Below are positions 1 to 5,197 of a DNA stretch of 5,197 nt, in pieces. Within the stretch, counting starts at the first letter, position 1; each line of letters opens with the position of its first letter. The notes under the pieces were generated by a model. That model saw nothing but the letters and a program-made list of their open reading frames with translations, had not been told where the DNA came from and did no database searches. A program made the translations under genes and the position numbers. Source of the DNA: an uncultured Clostridia bacterium (lineage in GTDB: Bacteria; Bacillota; Clostridia; Lachnospirales; Anaerotignaceae); NCBI GenBank assembly GCA_947036475.1, contig CAMQRG010000138.1, positions 1 through 5,197 of the forward strand, read 5' to 3'.

Positions 1-15
1 GTGTATAAGAGACAG
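1..15. other. Nextera transposase adapter remnant (synthetic)
   Basis: The first 15 bases, GTGTATAAGAGACAG, equal the last 15 bases of the 19-base Tn5 mosaic end used in Nextera/tagmentation libraries. It reads inward, as expected for an adapter ligated to the left end of a genomic fragment. It is not part of the organism and should be trimmed. Genomic sequence begins at about base 16. The matching adapter in the opposite orientation at the right end supports this reading. Confidence 0.96.
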
Positions 16-63
16 AAAAACCTGTGTTCCCCGTCGTTCTAAGCATCCGGCAAAAAGAGTTTT

Positions 64-68
64 GGAGG
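64..68 (+). promoter_or_regulatory. Ribosome binding site setting the TTG start of the DUF2200 gene
   Basis: GGAGG lies 8 bases before the TTG at 77-79. An in-frame TTG at 62 overlaps this site and has no site of its own, and the ATG at 101 has no good site and would remove conserved N-terminal residues. The site therefore favours the start at 77. Confidence 0.7.
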
Positions 69-76
69 ATATTCTA

Positions 77-469
77 TTGAATTTTGAGAAAGTTTATCAA
101 ATGAGTTTTGATAAGGTCTACGACTGCCTTGTTAATAAGGCTGTGAAAAAAGGCAGAACAAAAGCGGAAGTAGACGAGACAATATGCTGGCTGACGGGAT
201 ATTCCCAGCCGGAACTGAACACAATGCCGGGAAAGGGCATTTCTTATGGCGATTTTTTCCGTAATGCACCTGCTCCAAATGAAAACAGGTTTTTGATTAA
301 AGGCAGGGTATGCGGCGTAAAGGTGGAGGAAATCGAGGAGCCCCTTATGCGTGAAATCCGTTATCTGGACAAGCTGGTAGATGAGCTTGCAAAAGGCAAA
401 CCAATGAATACAATACTGCGTAGCGAAAGCGTTTTACGCAAAGGCTTGTGGAGCAGACAGATGGAATAA
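77..469 (+). CDS. DUF2200 family protein (function unknown)
   Basis: This 130-residue protein is recognised as DUF2200, a small widespread bacterial family of unknown function. Family hallmarks are the N-terminal VYQMSFDKVY (residues 6-15), KKGRTKAEVDETICWLTGYS (24-43), the CGVKVEEIEEPLMREIRYLDK stretch (about 79-99) and DELAKGKPM (102-110). It looks like a soluble cytoplasmic protein, with no signal peptide or membrane segment. The TTG start at 77 is chosen for its GGAGG site and because it gives the short N-terminus (MNFEKVYQMSF) typical of the family. Family members, as I recall them, end shortly after the ILR at residues 113-115. Here 15 further residues (116-130, ending in SRQME) have no family resemblance and overlie a small inverted repeat. 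The stop lies 28 bases before the uppS ATG, so cotranscription is likely. In Clostridia, uppS usually follows frr directly, so this gene is probably an insertion in the operon and need not share its function. Confidence 0.85.
   Translation: MNFEKVYQMSFDKVYDCLVNKAVKKGRTKAEVDETICWLTGYSQPELNTMPGKGISYGDFFRNAPAPNENRFLIKGRVCGVKVEEIEEPLMREIRYLDKLVDELAKGKPMNTILRSESVLRKGLWSRQME
417..440 (+). repeat. Small perfect inverted repeat within the DUF2200 3' end
   Basis: TGCGTA (417-422) is the exact reverse complement of TACGCA (435-440). The 12 bases between include GCGAAAGC, which could form a two-pair stem closed by a GAAA tetraloop. It falls where the conserved DUF2200 domain ends and the unrelated tail begins. 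No T-run follows, so it is not a normal intrinsic terminator. A six-base match like this could arise by chance. Confidence 0.4.
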
Positions 470-486
470 AGAGAATGGGTTGATTT

Positions 487-492
487 GGGAGG
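487..492 (+). promoter_or_regulatory. Ribosome binding site setting the uppS ATG
   Basis: GGGAGG lies 5 bases before the ATG at 498. It decides against the in-frame TTG at 480, which would place this site inside the coding region and add six non-family residues. Confidence 0.75.
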
Positions 493-497
493 AAACT

Positions 498-1238
498 ATG
501 GCTTTGGAAAAAGATGCCGGCAGATTTCCGCTGTCAGCGGAAAAAATGCCGAAGCATATTGCAATTATTATGGATGGCAATGGCAGATGGGCAAAAAAAA
601 GAGGACTGCCGAGGAAGGCAGGGCATAAGGCTGGCGCAGAAACACTGGAAAAAATCATTTCCGCAGCACGTGAACTAGGTCTTGAACATCTGACGGTATA
701 CGCTTTTTCGACGGAAAACTGGAAACGCTCCCAGGAGGAAGTAGATGCAATCATGAATTTGCTGCGCCAGTATTTGAAGAATTATTTCAAAAAATTCATA
801 AAAGATGATGTACGTATGAATGTAATTGGAGATATCAACCGCTTAGATGCAGATATTCAGAAGCAAATACTGGAGATTGAGCAGCTTTCTAAGGAAAAGA
901 CAGGGTTATTTGTTCATATCGCGTTAAACTACGGCGGAAGAGATGAACTGCGACGGGCAATGACAAAAATGGCACAGGAGGCTGTGGAAGGGCGTCTTTT
1001 ACCGGAAGAAATGACAGAGGAATGTATCGCCGGATATCTGGATACGGCTGGGACGCCTGACCCTGAACTGGTCATCCGAACCAGCGGCGAGGAGAGAATC
1101 AGCAATTTCCTGCTTTGGCAGGCGGCTTATTCTGAATTTTATTTCTGCGATACGCTCTGGCCTGATTTCACAAAGACGGAACTGGAAAAAGCTGTTTTTG
1201 CTTATCAGAACAGAGAACGCCGCTTTGGCGGAAGATAA
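498..1238 (+). CDS. uppS: Undecaprenyl diphosphate synthase (cis-prenyltransferase)
   Basis: UppS adds eight isopentenyl diphosphate units in cis to farnesyl diphosphate. The product is C55 undecaprenyl diphosphate, the precursor of the lipid carrier for peptidoglycan and other wall polymers, made at the cytoplasmic face of the membrane. The 246-residue product has the usual length and all family blocks: HIAIIMDGNGRWAKKRG (20-36), YAFSTENWKR (68-77), LNYGGRDEL (143-151), VIRTSGEERISNFLLWQ (192-208) and the C-terminal NRERRFGG. With the ATG at 498, key residues fall at the Escherichia coli positions: Asp26 (magnesium/diphosphate), Asn74, Arg194, Arg200 and Glu213. That independently supports the chosen start. 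No required residue is missing. The stop is 16 bases before cdsA, a typical operon arrangement, and the substrate comes from the MEP pathway to which the neighbouring dxr and ispG belong. Confidence 0.97.
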   Translation: MALEKDAGRFPLSAEKMPKHIAIIMDGNGRWAKKRGLPRKAGHKAGAETLEKIISAARELGLEHLTVYAFSTENWKRSQEEVDAIMNLLRQYLKNYFKKFIKDDVRMNVIGDINRLDADIQKQILEIEQLSKEKTGLFVHIALNYGGRDELRRAMTKMAQEAVEGRLLPEEMTEECIAGYLDTAGTPDPELVIRTSGEERISNFLLWQAAYSEFYFCDTLWPDFTKTELEKAVFAYQNRERRFGGR

Positions 1239-1246
1239 AAAGGAGG
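1239..1246 (+). promoter_or_regulatory. Strong ribosome binding site for cdsA
   Basis: AAAGGAGG fills the space just after the uppS stop, 8 bases before the ATG at 1255. It rules out the longer reading that would begin at 1198 inside uppS. Confidence 0.8.
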
Positions 1247-1254
1247 ATTGGAGT

Positions 1255-2076
1255 ATGAAAACAAGAATCCTTTCCGGAGTCTTACTGCTTCCGCTTTTGA
1301 TTTTTGTTGTGGTCAGCGGGGGAATCTGGCTGAAAGCGGCTGTGGGCATTCTGGGGCTGATTGGTATGCATGAATTTTATCATGCGTTTTCCAGGGAAAA
1401 CAGGGGGCTGCATATGATTGGATATGCTTTTGCCATTTTTTATGCAGTGTTTTTGGAACAGATAATACATGGGGACAATTATTTCAATATTTTTGTGTCC
1501 ATTTTTCTGGTTGTGCTGCTGATATATACGGTAGTCTGCTATGGAAAAACGAATGCTTTGGAAGGAATGACGGGCTTTTTCGGCTTTTTTTATGCATTTT
1601 TTCTGCTTTCTCATGTATATCTGATACGGGAGTATACTTATGGCAAACTGTTTGTATGGCTGGCGTTTATTGCGGCGTTTGGCTGTGACACAGGTGCGTA
1701 TTTTGCAGGGGTGACATTTGGCAAGCACAAATTGGTGCCAGCCCTCAGTCCAAAAAAGACAATAGAAGGCTCGATTGGCGGTATTTTGACAGCAACACTC
1801 CTTGCATTGGCATACGGATTGTGGATCAGTCGGTATTATGTGCTGGAAGGCGTAAATATCCTGCTGCTTTGCGGTTTGACAGGCTTTTTCGGCTCTTTTT
1901 TGGCACAGATTGGTGATTTGGCCGCTTCCGCAATGAAACGTCTGACGGGCATTAAGGATTTCGGTAAGCTGATACCTGGACATGGCGGTGTGCTTGACCG
2001 TTTTGACAGCGTGATTCTGACAGCTCCCGCGGTATATTACATTATGATTTTTTTAATAGAGATTAAGCCAAACTAG
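1255..2076 (+). CDS. cdsA: Phosphatidate cytidylyltransferase (CDP-diacylglycerol synthase)
   Basis: CdsA is an integral membrane enzyme that turns phosphatidic acid and CTP into CDP-diacylglycerol, the branch-point precursor of bacterial phospholipids. The 273-residue protein is largely hydrophobic, with roughly eight or nine membrane segments by eye (for example about 5-22, 55-70, 76-96, 104-125, 131-150, 173-192, 201-220 and 253-270). Family motifs are CDTGAYFAG (144-152), LSPKKTIEG (164-172) and GDLAASAMKR (220-229). The full CDP-alcohol cytidylyltransferase signature spans 225-251 (S225, K228-R229, K234-D235, P241, H243-G244-G245, D248-R249 and D251). All its conserved acidic and basic positions are present. 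The start at ATG 1255 is set by the preceding AAAGGAGG; an in-frame extension back to 1198 would overlap uppS and is not expected. The TAG stop overlaps the dxr ribosome binding site, so translation of the two genes is closely linked. Confidence 0.96.
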   Translation: MKTRILSGVLLLPLLIFVVVSGGIWLKAAVGILGLIGMHEFYHAFSRENRGLHMIGYAFAIFYAVFLEQIIHGDNYFNIFVSIFLVVLLIYTVVCYGKTNALEGMTGFFGFFYAFFLLSHVYLIREYTYGKLFVWLAFIAAFGCDTGAYFAGVTFGKHKLVPALSPKKTIEGSIGGILTATLLALAYGLWISRYYVLEGVNILLLCGLTGFFGSFLAQIGDLAASAMKRLTGIKDFGKLIPGHGGVLDRFDSVILTAPAVYYIMIFLIEIKPN

Positions 2077-2088
2077 AGGTGGAAATAA

Positions 2089-3234
2089 ATGAAAACGATT
2101 GCAGTACTTGGCTCAACAGGCTCAATTGGTACACAGACGCTCGAGGTTGCGGAGGAACTTGGCAACATTCGCGTTGCGGCGATTTCCGGTAATCAGAATA
2201 TTGACCTGCTGGAAAAACAGGCCAGGAAGTTCCGTCCGGAACTTGTAGCAGTAATGGACGAAAAAAAAGCGGAGTTGTTGAAAAGCAGGCTTGCCGATAC
2301 AGATATCAGGGTATGCGCCGGTATGAAAGGATTGAAAGCCGCAGCAACGCTGGACGGCGTGCAGACTGTTGTCACGTCTGTTGTCGGTAATGTTGGGTTG
2401 GAGCCGACGTTTGCCGCGATAGCTGCCGGAAAAGATATTGCGCTGGCAAATAAAGAAACTCTTGTTTCCGCAGGGCAGCTTGTGATGGATCTTGTGCGGC
2501 AGAACAGCGTTTCTATTTATCCTGTGGACAGCGAACATTCTGCGATTTTTCAGTCCCTGCAGGGAAATGAAGGGAACGCAGTCCGGCGTATCCTGCTGAC
2601 TGCGTCCGGTGGACCGTTCCGCGGGAAAAAGCGGGAAGAACTGCAAGCCATAACAGCGGAGGACGCACTGCGCCACCCTAATTGGTCTATGGGAAAGAAA
2701 ATTACCATAGACTCTGCAACGCTGATGAATAAAGGGCTGGAAGTGATGGAGGCAAAATGGCTGTTCGGCGTGGAAACGGAACAAATCGAGGTTTTGGTGC
2801 ATCCGCAGAGCATTATTCATTCTGCTGTGGAATATGAAGATGGGGCCGTTATTGCACAAATGGGTGAGCCGGATATGCGGGTGCCGATACAGTATGCGTT
2901 GACGTATCCCATGCGTCTGAAAAACTCTTTCCCAAAGATTGATTTTTTTGCGCGGAATACATTGACATTTGAAAAACCGGACAGGGAAACGTTCCGTTGC
3001 CTGACTCTTGCATATCAGGCTCTTGAAACAGGCGGGACGCTGCCTGCTGTGCTGAACGGCGCGAATGAAGTGGCAGTTGCGCGCTTTTTGGAAGGAGAGA
3101 TTTCTTTTTTACAGATTCCTTTACTGATAGAAAACGTTATGGACGCATATACTGTCAAATATAAATATACATTAGAAGATTTGTTGGAGGCAGATGCATG
3201 GGCAAGAGCCTGTGCGTCAAAATTTGTATTCTGA
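2089..3234 (+). CDS. dxr: 1-deoxy-D-xylulose 5-phosphate reductoisomerase
   Basis: Dxr (IspC) carries out the committed step of the MEP isoprenoid pathway: NADPH-dependent rearrangement and reduction of 1-deoxy-D-xylulose 5-phosphate to 2-C-methyl-D-erythritol 4-phosphate, in the cytoplasm. The protein has 381 residues, the normal length. The NADPH-binding loop GSTGSIG is at 8-14, followed by NVGLEPTFAAI (101-111) and LANKETLVSAG (119-129). Divalent-metal ligands are visible as Asp147 and Glu149 in PVDSEHSA, and Glu218 in MNKGLEVMEA. Substrate-binding residues Ser173, His196, Ser209, Asn214 and Lys215 are all in place. The flexible loop HPNWSMG (196-202) and C-terminal LNGANEVAVARFL (322-334) complete the family pattern. 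A GAGGTGG site at 2076-2082 overlaps the cdsA stop and sets the ATG. The gap to rseP is 18 bases. Nothing unusual was seen; this is the target enzyme of fosmidomycin. Confidence 0.98.
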   Translation: MKTIAVLGSTGSIGTQTLEVAEELGNIRVAAISGNQNIDLLEKQARKFRPELVAVMDEKKAELLKSRLADTDIRVCAGMKGLKAAATLDGVQTVVTSVVGNVGLEPTFAAIAAGKDIALANKETLVSAGQLVMDLVRQNSVSIYPVDSEHSAIFQSLQGNEGNAVRRILLTASGGPFRGKKREELQAITAEDALRHPNWSMGKKITIDSATLMNKGLEVMEAKWLFGVETEQIEVLVHPQSIIHSAVEYEDGAVIAQMGEPDMRVPIQYALTYPMRLKNSFPKIDFFARNTLTFEKPDRETFRCLTLAYQALETGGTLPAVLNGANEVAVARFLEGEISFLQIPLLIENVMDAYTVKYKYTLEDLLEADAWARACASKFVF

Positions 3235-3252
3235 CAAATATGGGAGGGTAAA

Positions 3253-4329
3253 ATGGTTTCCTCTTTGATTATTACAATCATTTTAATCAGCGTACTGGTG
3301 ATTGCCCATGAATTTGGGCATTTTATCGTAGCTAAAAAAAGCGGAATATGTGTGCAGGAGTTTTCGCTTGGTATGGGACCAAAGCTGTTTTCCAGATTGA
3401 AAGGTGATACGGAATACAGTATCCGTGCACTGCCTTTTGGTGGATTCTGCCGTATGGAAGGCGAAACAGATGAGGGAAGCATTGGTCCGAATTCTTTTTT
3501 TAATAAGTCTGCCGGTGTGCGGCTGGCAGTAATGGCGGCAGGACCGCTAATGAATTTCCTGCTGGCTTTTGTGATGCTCTTTGGGCTGTCCTGTACCAGC
3601 TATATAGCAAAGCCGGAAATACGAATAGTTTCGGAAAATTCTCCCGCACAGGCGGCCGGTCTGCAAGCGGGCGATGAGATCAGGCGTATAAACGGTCAGC
3701 GCATCCATATTTATGATGAACTGCAAAATATTTTATATCTAAATGGCGGCAGACCGATTGAACTGGAAATACTGCGGGACGGCGAATTGCTTCGCTATGA
3801 ACTGACGCCCCAATATAACGAGGAAAGGCAGACATTTTTGATTGGTTTTTCTCCGGAAATTTACACAGGGCTCCTTACGGAACCCGTAGAAGGCTATCAA
3901 GACGCGGGCTTTGTGGATACAGCATATTACAGCTATTTTTCTATGCTGAACTATGTCAAGATGACGGCACAGGGATTGGCGAAGGTGTTTACATTTACGG
4001 CGTCTCAGGAGGAATTTGGCGGACCAATTACCATTTTCAAAATGGTGGGAGACGGCTATGAAGCCGGGCTGGAATACAGCCTGAAAGCCGCGATACAAAA
4101 TGTGGTTTATATCGGTGCAATACTGGGTGCAAACCTGGGCGTGCTGAATCTGTTCCCGATTCCGGGGCTGGACGGTGGGAAAATCCTTTTCCTGTTGATT
4201 GAAATTGTACGGCGGAAACCGATGGAATTGGAAACGGAAGGCAAACTGCAGTTTTTGGGATTCATGTTCCTGATGCTGCTAATGGTATTTGTGATTTACG
4301 GGGATATTATGAAAATATTCATAAAATAA
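3253..4329 (+). CDS. rseP: RIP metalloprotease RseP (site-2 protease, M50 family; RasP-like)
   Basis: This intramembrane zinc metalloprotease makes the second cut in regulated proteolysis of membrane proteins. Family members cleave anti-sigma factors (RseA in Escherichia coli, RsiW in Bacillus) and remnant signal peptides. The 358-residue protein has the zinc motif HEFGH at 19-23 in the first membrane segment. FGGFCRMEGE (62-71) follows, then a second hydrophobic segment around 91-113. A single PDZ domain at about 122-190 (SPAQAAGLQAGDEIRRING) regulates substrate access. FGGPITIF lies at 255-262. The third segment carries NLFPIPGLDGGK (299-310), whose LDG supplies the third zinc ligand, Asp307. 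A last membrane segment is near 334-352. One PDZ domain is the Gram-positive form; proteobacterial RseP has two. GGGAGGG (3242-3248) precedes the ATG. The actual substrate cannot be read from this window, since no sigma/anti-sigma pair is present. Confidence 0.97.
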   Translation: MVSSLIITIILISVLVIAHEFGHFIVAKKSGICVQEFSLGMGPKLFSRLKGDTEYSIRALPFGGFCRMEGETDEGSIGPNSFFNKSAGVRLAVMAAGPLMNFLLAFVMLFGLSCTSYIAKPEIRIVSENSPAQAAGLQAGDEIRRINGQRIHIYDELQNILYLNGGRPIELEILRDGELLRYELTPQYNEERQTFLIGFSPEIYTGLLTEPVEGYQDAGFVDTAYYSYFSMLNYVKMTAQGLAKVFTFTASQEEFGGPITIFKMVGDGYEAGLEYSLKAAIQNVVYIGAILGANLGVLNLFPIPGLDGGKILFLLIEIVRRKPMELETEGKLQFLGFMFLMLLMVFVIYGDIMKIFIK

Positions 4330-4334
4330 TACGG

Positions 4335-4384
4335 CGCAACACTGACGGAAGGGCGGTTTGTTCTTCCGTTTCAGGCGTTTTGCG
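4335..4384 (+). terminator. Long imperfect hairpin between rseP and ispG (weak terminator or attenuator candidate)
   Basis: The 77-base gap between rseP and ispG holds a long potential stem-loop. The core is ACGGAAG (4345-4351) pairing perfectly with CTTCCGT (4363-4369) across an 11-base loop. It is extended by CTG (4342-4344) with CAG (4372-4374) past a two-T bulge, and by an outer CGCAA (4335-4339) with TTGCG (4380-4384) across an asymmetric internal loop. The T-rich tract after the core is broken (TTTCAGGCGTTTT), so it is not a textbook intrinsic terminator. A partial terminator, an RNA processing or stability element, or a dispersed intergenic repeat are all possible. No convincing promoter was seen downstream of it before ispG, so read-through into ispG is likely. 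Confidence 0.55.
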
Positions 4385-4393
4385 GAATGGATA

Positions 4394-4400
4394 AAAGGTG
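4394..4400 (+). promoter_or_regulatory. Ribosome binding site setting the TTG start of ispG
   Basis: AAAGGTG lies 6 bases before the TTG at 4407 and is a reasonable Shine-Dalgarno match. No ATG exists in frame near the conserved N-terminus (the first, at 4483, is inside the IQSM motif), so this site fixes the start. Confidence 0.7.
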
Positions 4401-4406
4401 AGAGCT

Positions 4407-5151
4407 TTGGAGAGAAAAAAAACAAAGGAAGTTAAAATAGGAAGCCTGAGGATTGGCGGCGGACAACCTGTTTGTATACAATCTATGTGTAATACGGATA
4501 CAAGAGATGTTGAGGCGACTGTAACACAGATTTTGGCACTGGAAAATGCGGGCTGTGAACTGGTGCGGGTCGCTGTGCCGGATATGGCAGCGGCAGATGC
4601 AATTGGCGAAATCAAAAAGAAAATCCATATCCCGCTTGTTGCAGACATACATTTTGATTATCGCCTTGCACTGCGGGTTATGGAGCTTGGCATTGATAAG
4701 GTGCGCATCAACCCGGGCAATATCGGGGACGAGGAACGCGTCCGTCAGGTTGTAACAATGGCAAAGGAAAAGAAAATTCCGATTCGCATTGGCGTGAACA
4801 GTGGTTCGCTGGAGAAAGAACTTCTGGAAAAATATGGCGGAGTTACACCAGCGGGGCTGGTGGAGAGTGCGCTGAAGCATGTCCGCATATTGGAAAAATA
4901 TGAATTTTATGACATTGTTGTGTCCATCAAAGCATCAGATGTGCCGTTTTCCATAGAGGCATACCGTCTGCTTTCGGAGGCGATTCCTTATCCTGTCCAT
5001 GTAGGGATTACGGAGGCAGGGACGCCATACGTCGGCACTGTAAAATCCGCAGTTGGCATTGGCACGATTTTGGCAATGGGTATTGGCGATACAATACGCG
5101 TTTCTCTGACGGGTGACCCCGTGGAGGAAATCCGAGCGGCAAAGGAAATAT
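4407..5151 (+). CDS. ispG: 4-hydroxy-3-methylbut-2-enyl diphosphate synthase, N-terminal part (cut by contig end)
   Basis: IspG (GcpE) performs the penultimate MEP-pathway step, reducing methylerythritol cyclodiphosphate to hydroxymethylbutenyl diphosphate using a 4Fe-4S cluster. The frame opens with TTG (MERKKTKEVKIG) and runs without a stop for 248 genuine codons. Motifs seen are PVCIQSM (21-27), LVADIHFDYRLAL (77-89), RINPGNIG (100-107), RIGVNSGSLE (127-136), VSIKASD (172-178), HVGITEAG (198-205) and GIGDTIRVSLTGDP (225-238). These make up the TIM-barrel domain. Bacterial IspG is about 350-370 residues long, so about 100 are missing. The missing part includes the C-terminal domain with the three cysteines and one glutamate that hold the cluster. 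The loss is a contig-end effect, not a pseudogene. The frame continues into adapter at 5152 as SVSYTHLTLPTTPYV, which must not be annotated as protein. Confidence 0.97.
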
Positions 5152-5197
5152 CTGTCTCTTATACACATCTGACGCTGCCGACGACTCCTTACGTGTA
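5152..5197. other. Nextera read-1 adapter with i5 index and P5 start (synthetic)
   Basis: Bases 5152-5170 are the complete 19-base mosaic-end reverse complement CTGTCTCTTATACACATCT. GACGCTGCCGACGA (5171-5184), the read-1 adapter tail, follows. CTCCTTAC (5185-5192) is the reverse complement of the i5 index GTAAGGAG, known to me as S505/N505. GTGTA (5193-5197) begins the P5 flow-cell sequence. None of this is genomic. The last organism base is about 5151. Confidence 0.97.

Noticed and set aside
16..76. Search for a promoter or the end of frr ahead of DUF2200
   Set aside because: Only about 60 genomic bases are available. No convincing -35/-10 pair is visible and no frame resembles the ribosome recycling factor C-terminus.
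1282..1983. Long minus-strand frame of 233 codons opposite cdsA
   Set aside because: It is antisense to a gene with complete family motifs, has cysteine- and glutamine-rich composition typical of a shadow frame, and resembles no known protein.
2122..2859. Minus-strand frame of 245 codons opposite dxr
   Set aside because: It lies wholly within dxr, whose catalytic residues are all intact, and no domain can be recognised in the antisense product.
4546..4755. Plus-strand frame of 69 codons inside ispG
   Set aside because: It is an out-of-frame reading of the ispG TIM-barrel region, with no ribosome binding site and no family likeness.
4371..4880. Minus-strand frame of 169 codons across the ispG start
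   Set aside because: It is antisense to conserved ispG motifs, with a histidine- and cysteine-rich shadow composition and no recognisable family.
4407..5151. ispG considered as a pseudogene or truncated gene
   Set aside because: All motifs up to the cut are intact and the loss begins exactly at the adapter junction, so the truncation is technical.
5152..5197. Terminal sequence considered as a transposon end or attachment site
   Set aside because: The mosaic end derives from Tn5, but the following read-1 tail, index and P5 bases show it is library adapter, not a natural mobile element.
1..5197. CRISPR arrays, tRNA or rRNA genes, toxin-antitoxin or defence systems
   Set aside because: No repeat-spacer pattern, tRNA-like fold or relevant protein family was seen; nearly every base is accounted for by the housekeeping genes.

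Overview
The window is a fragment of a housekeeping operon, all on the + strand, from what looks like a low-to-moderate G+C Firmicute, most likely an anaerobic Clostridia member. The evidence is the gene order uppS-cdsA-dxr-rseP-ispG, which is the classical Clostridia/Bacilli arrangement, usually downstream of pyrH-frr and upstream of polC or proS. Strong Shine-Dalgarno sites of the GGAGG type, two TTG starts and use of the MEP isoprenoid route fit the same picture. The genus cannot be told from sequence alone.

Layout: 1-15 is synthetic Nextera adapter. 16-76 is a short upstream remnant with no identifiable gene. 77-469 encodes a small DUF2200-family protein (TTG start). 498-1238 is uppS, 1255-2076 cdsA, 2089-3234 dxr and 3253-4329 rseP. 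4330-4406 is the only sizeable intergenic gap and holds a long imperfect hairpin. From 4407 (TTG start) runs the first 248 codons of ispG, which the contig end cuts off. 5152-5197 is again Nextera adapter, including an i5 index.

How the genes work together: Dxr (second step) and IspG (penultimate step) belong to the MEP pathway, which makes isopentenyl and dimethylallyl diphosphate. UppS condenses these C5 units onto farnesyl diphosphate to give the C55 undecaprenyl lipid carrier for peptidoglycan. CdsA makes CDP-diacylglycerol for phospholipids. RseP is a site-2 intramembrane protease acting in envelope-stress and anti-sigma-factor signalling. The set is therefore an envelope and lipid-precursor operon. 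Gaps of 12-28 bases from the DUF2200 gene to rseP, each with its own ribosome binding site, point to cotranscription. The larger rseP-ispG gap with its hairpin is the only likely point of differential expression.

I found no new biological system. The points worth a second look are the adapter contamination at both ends, which creates false protein ends, the DUF2200 gene next to uppS with an unusual C-terminal tail, and the rseP-ispG hairpin.
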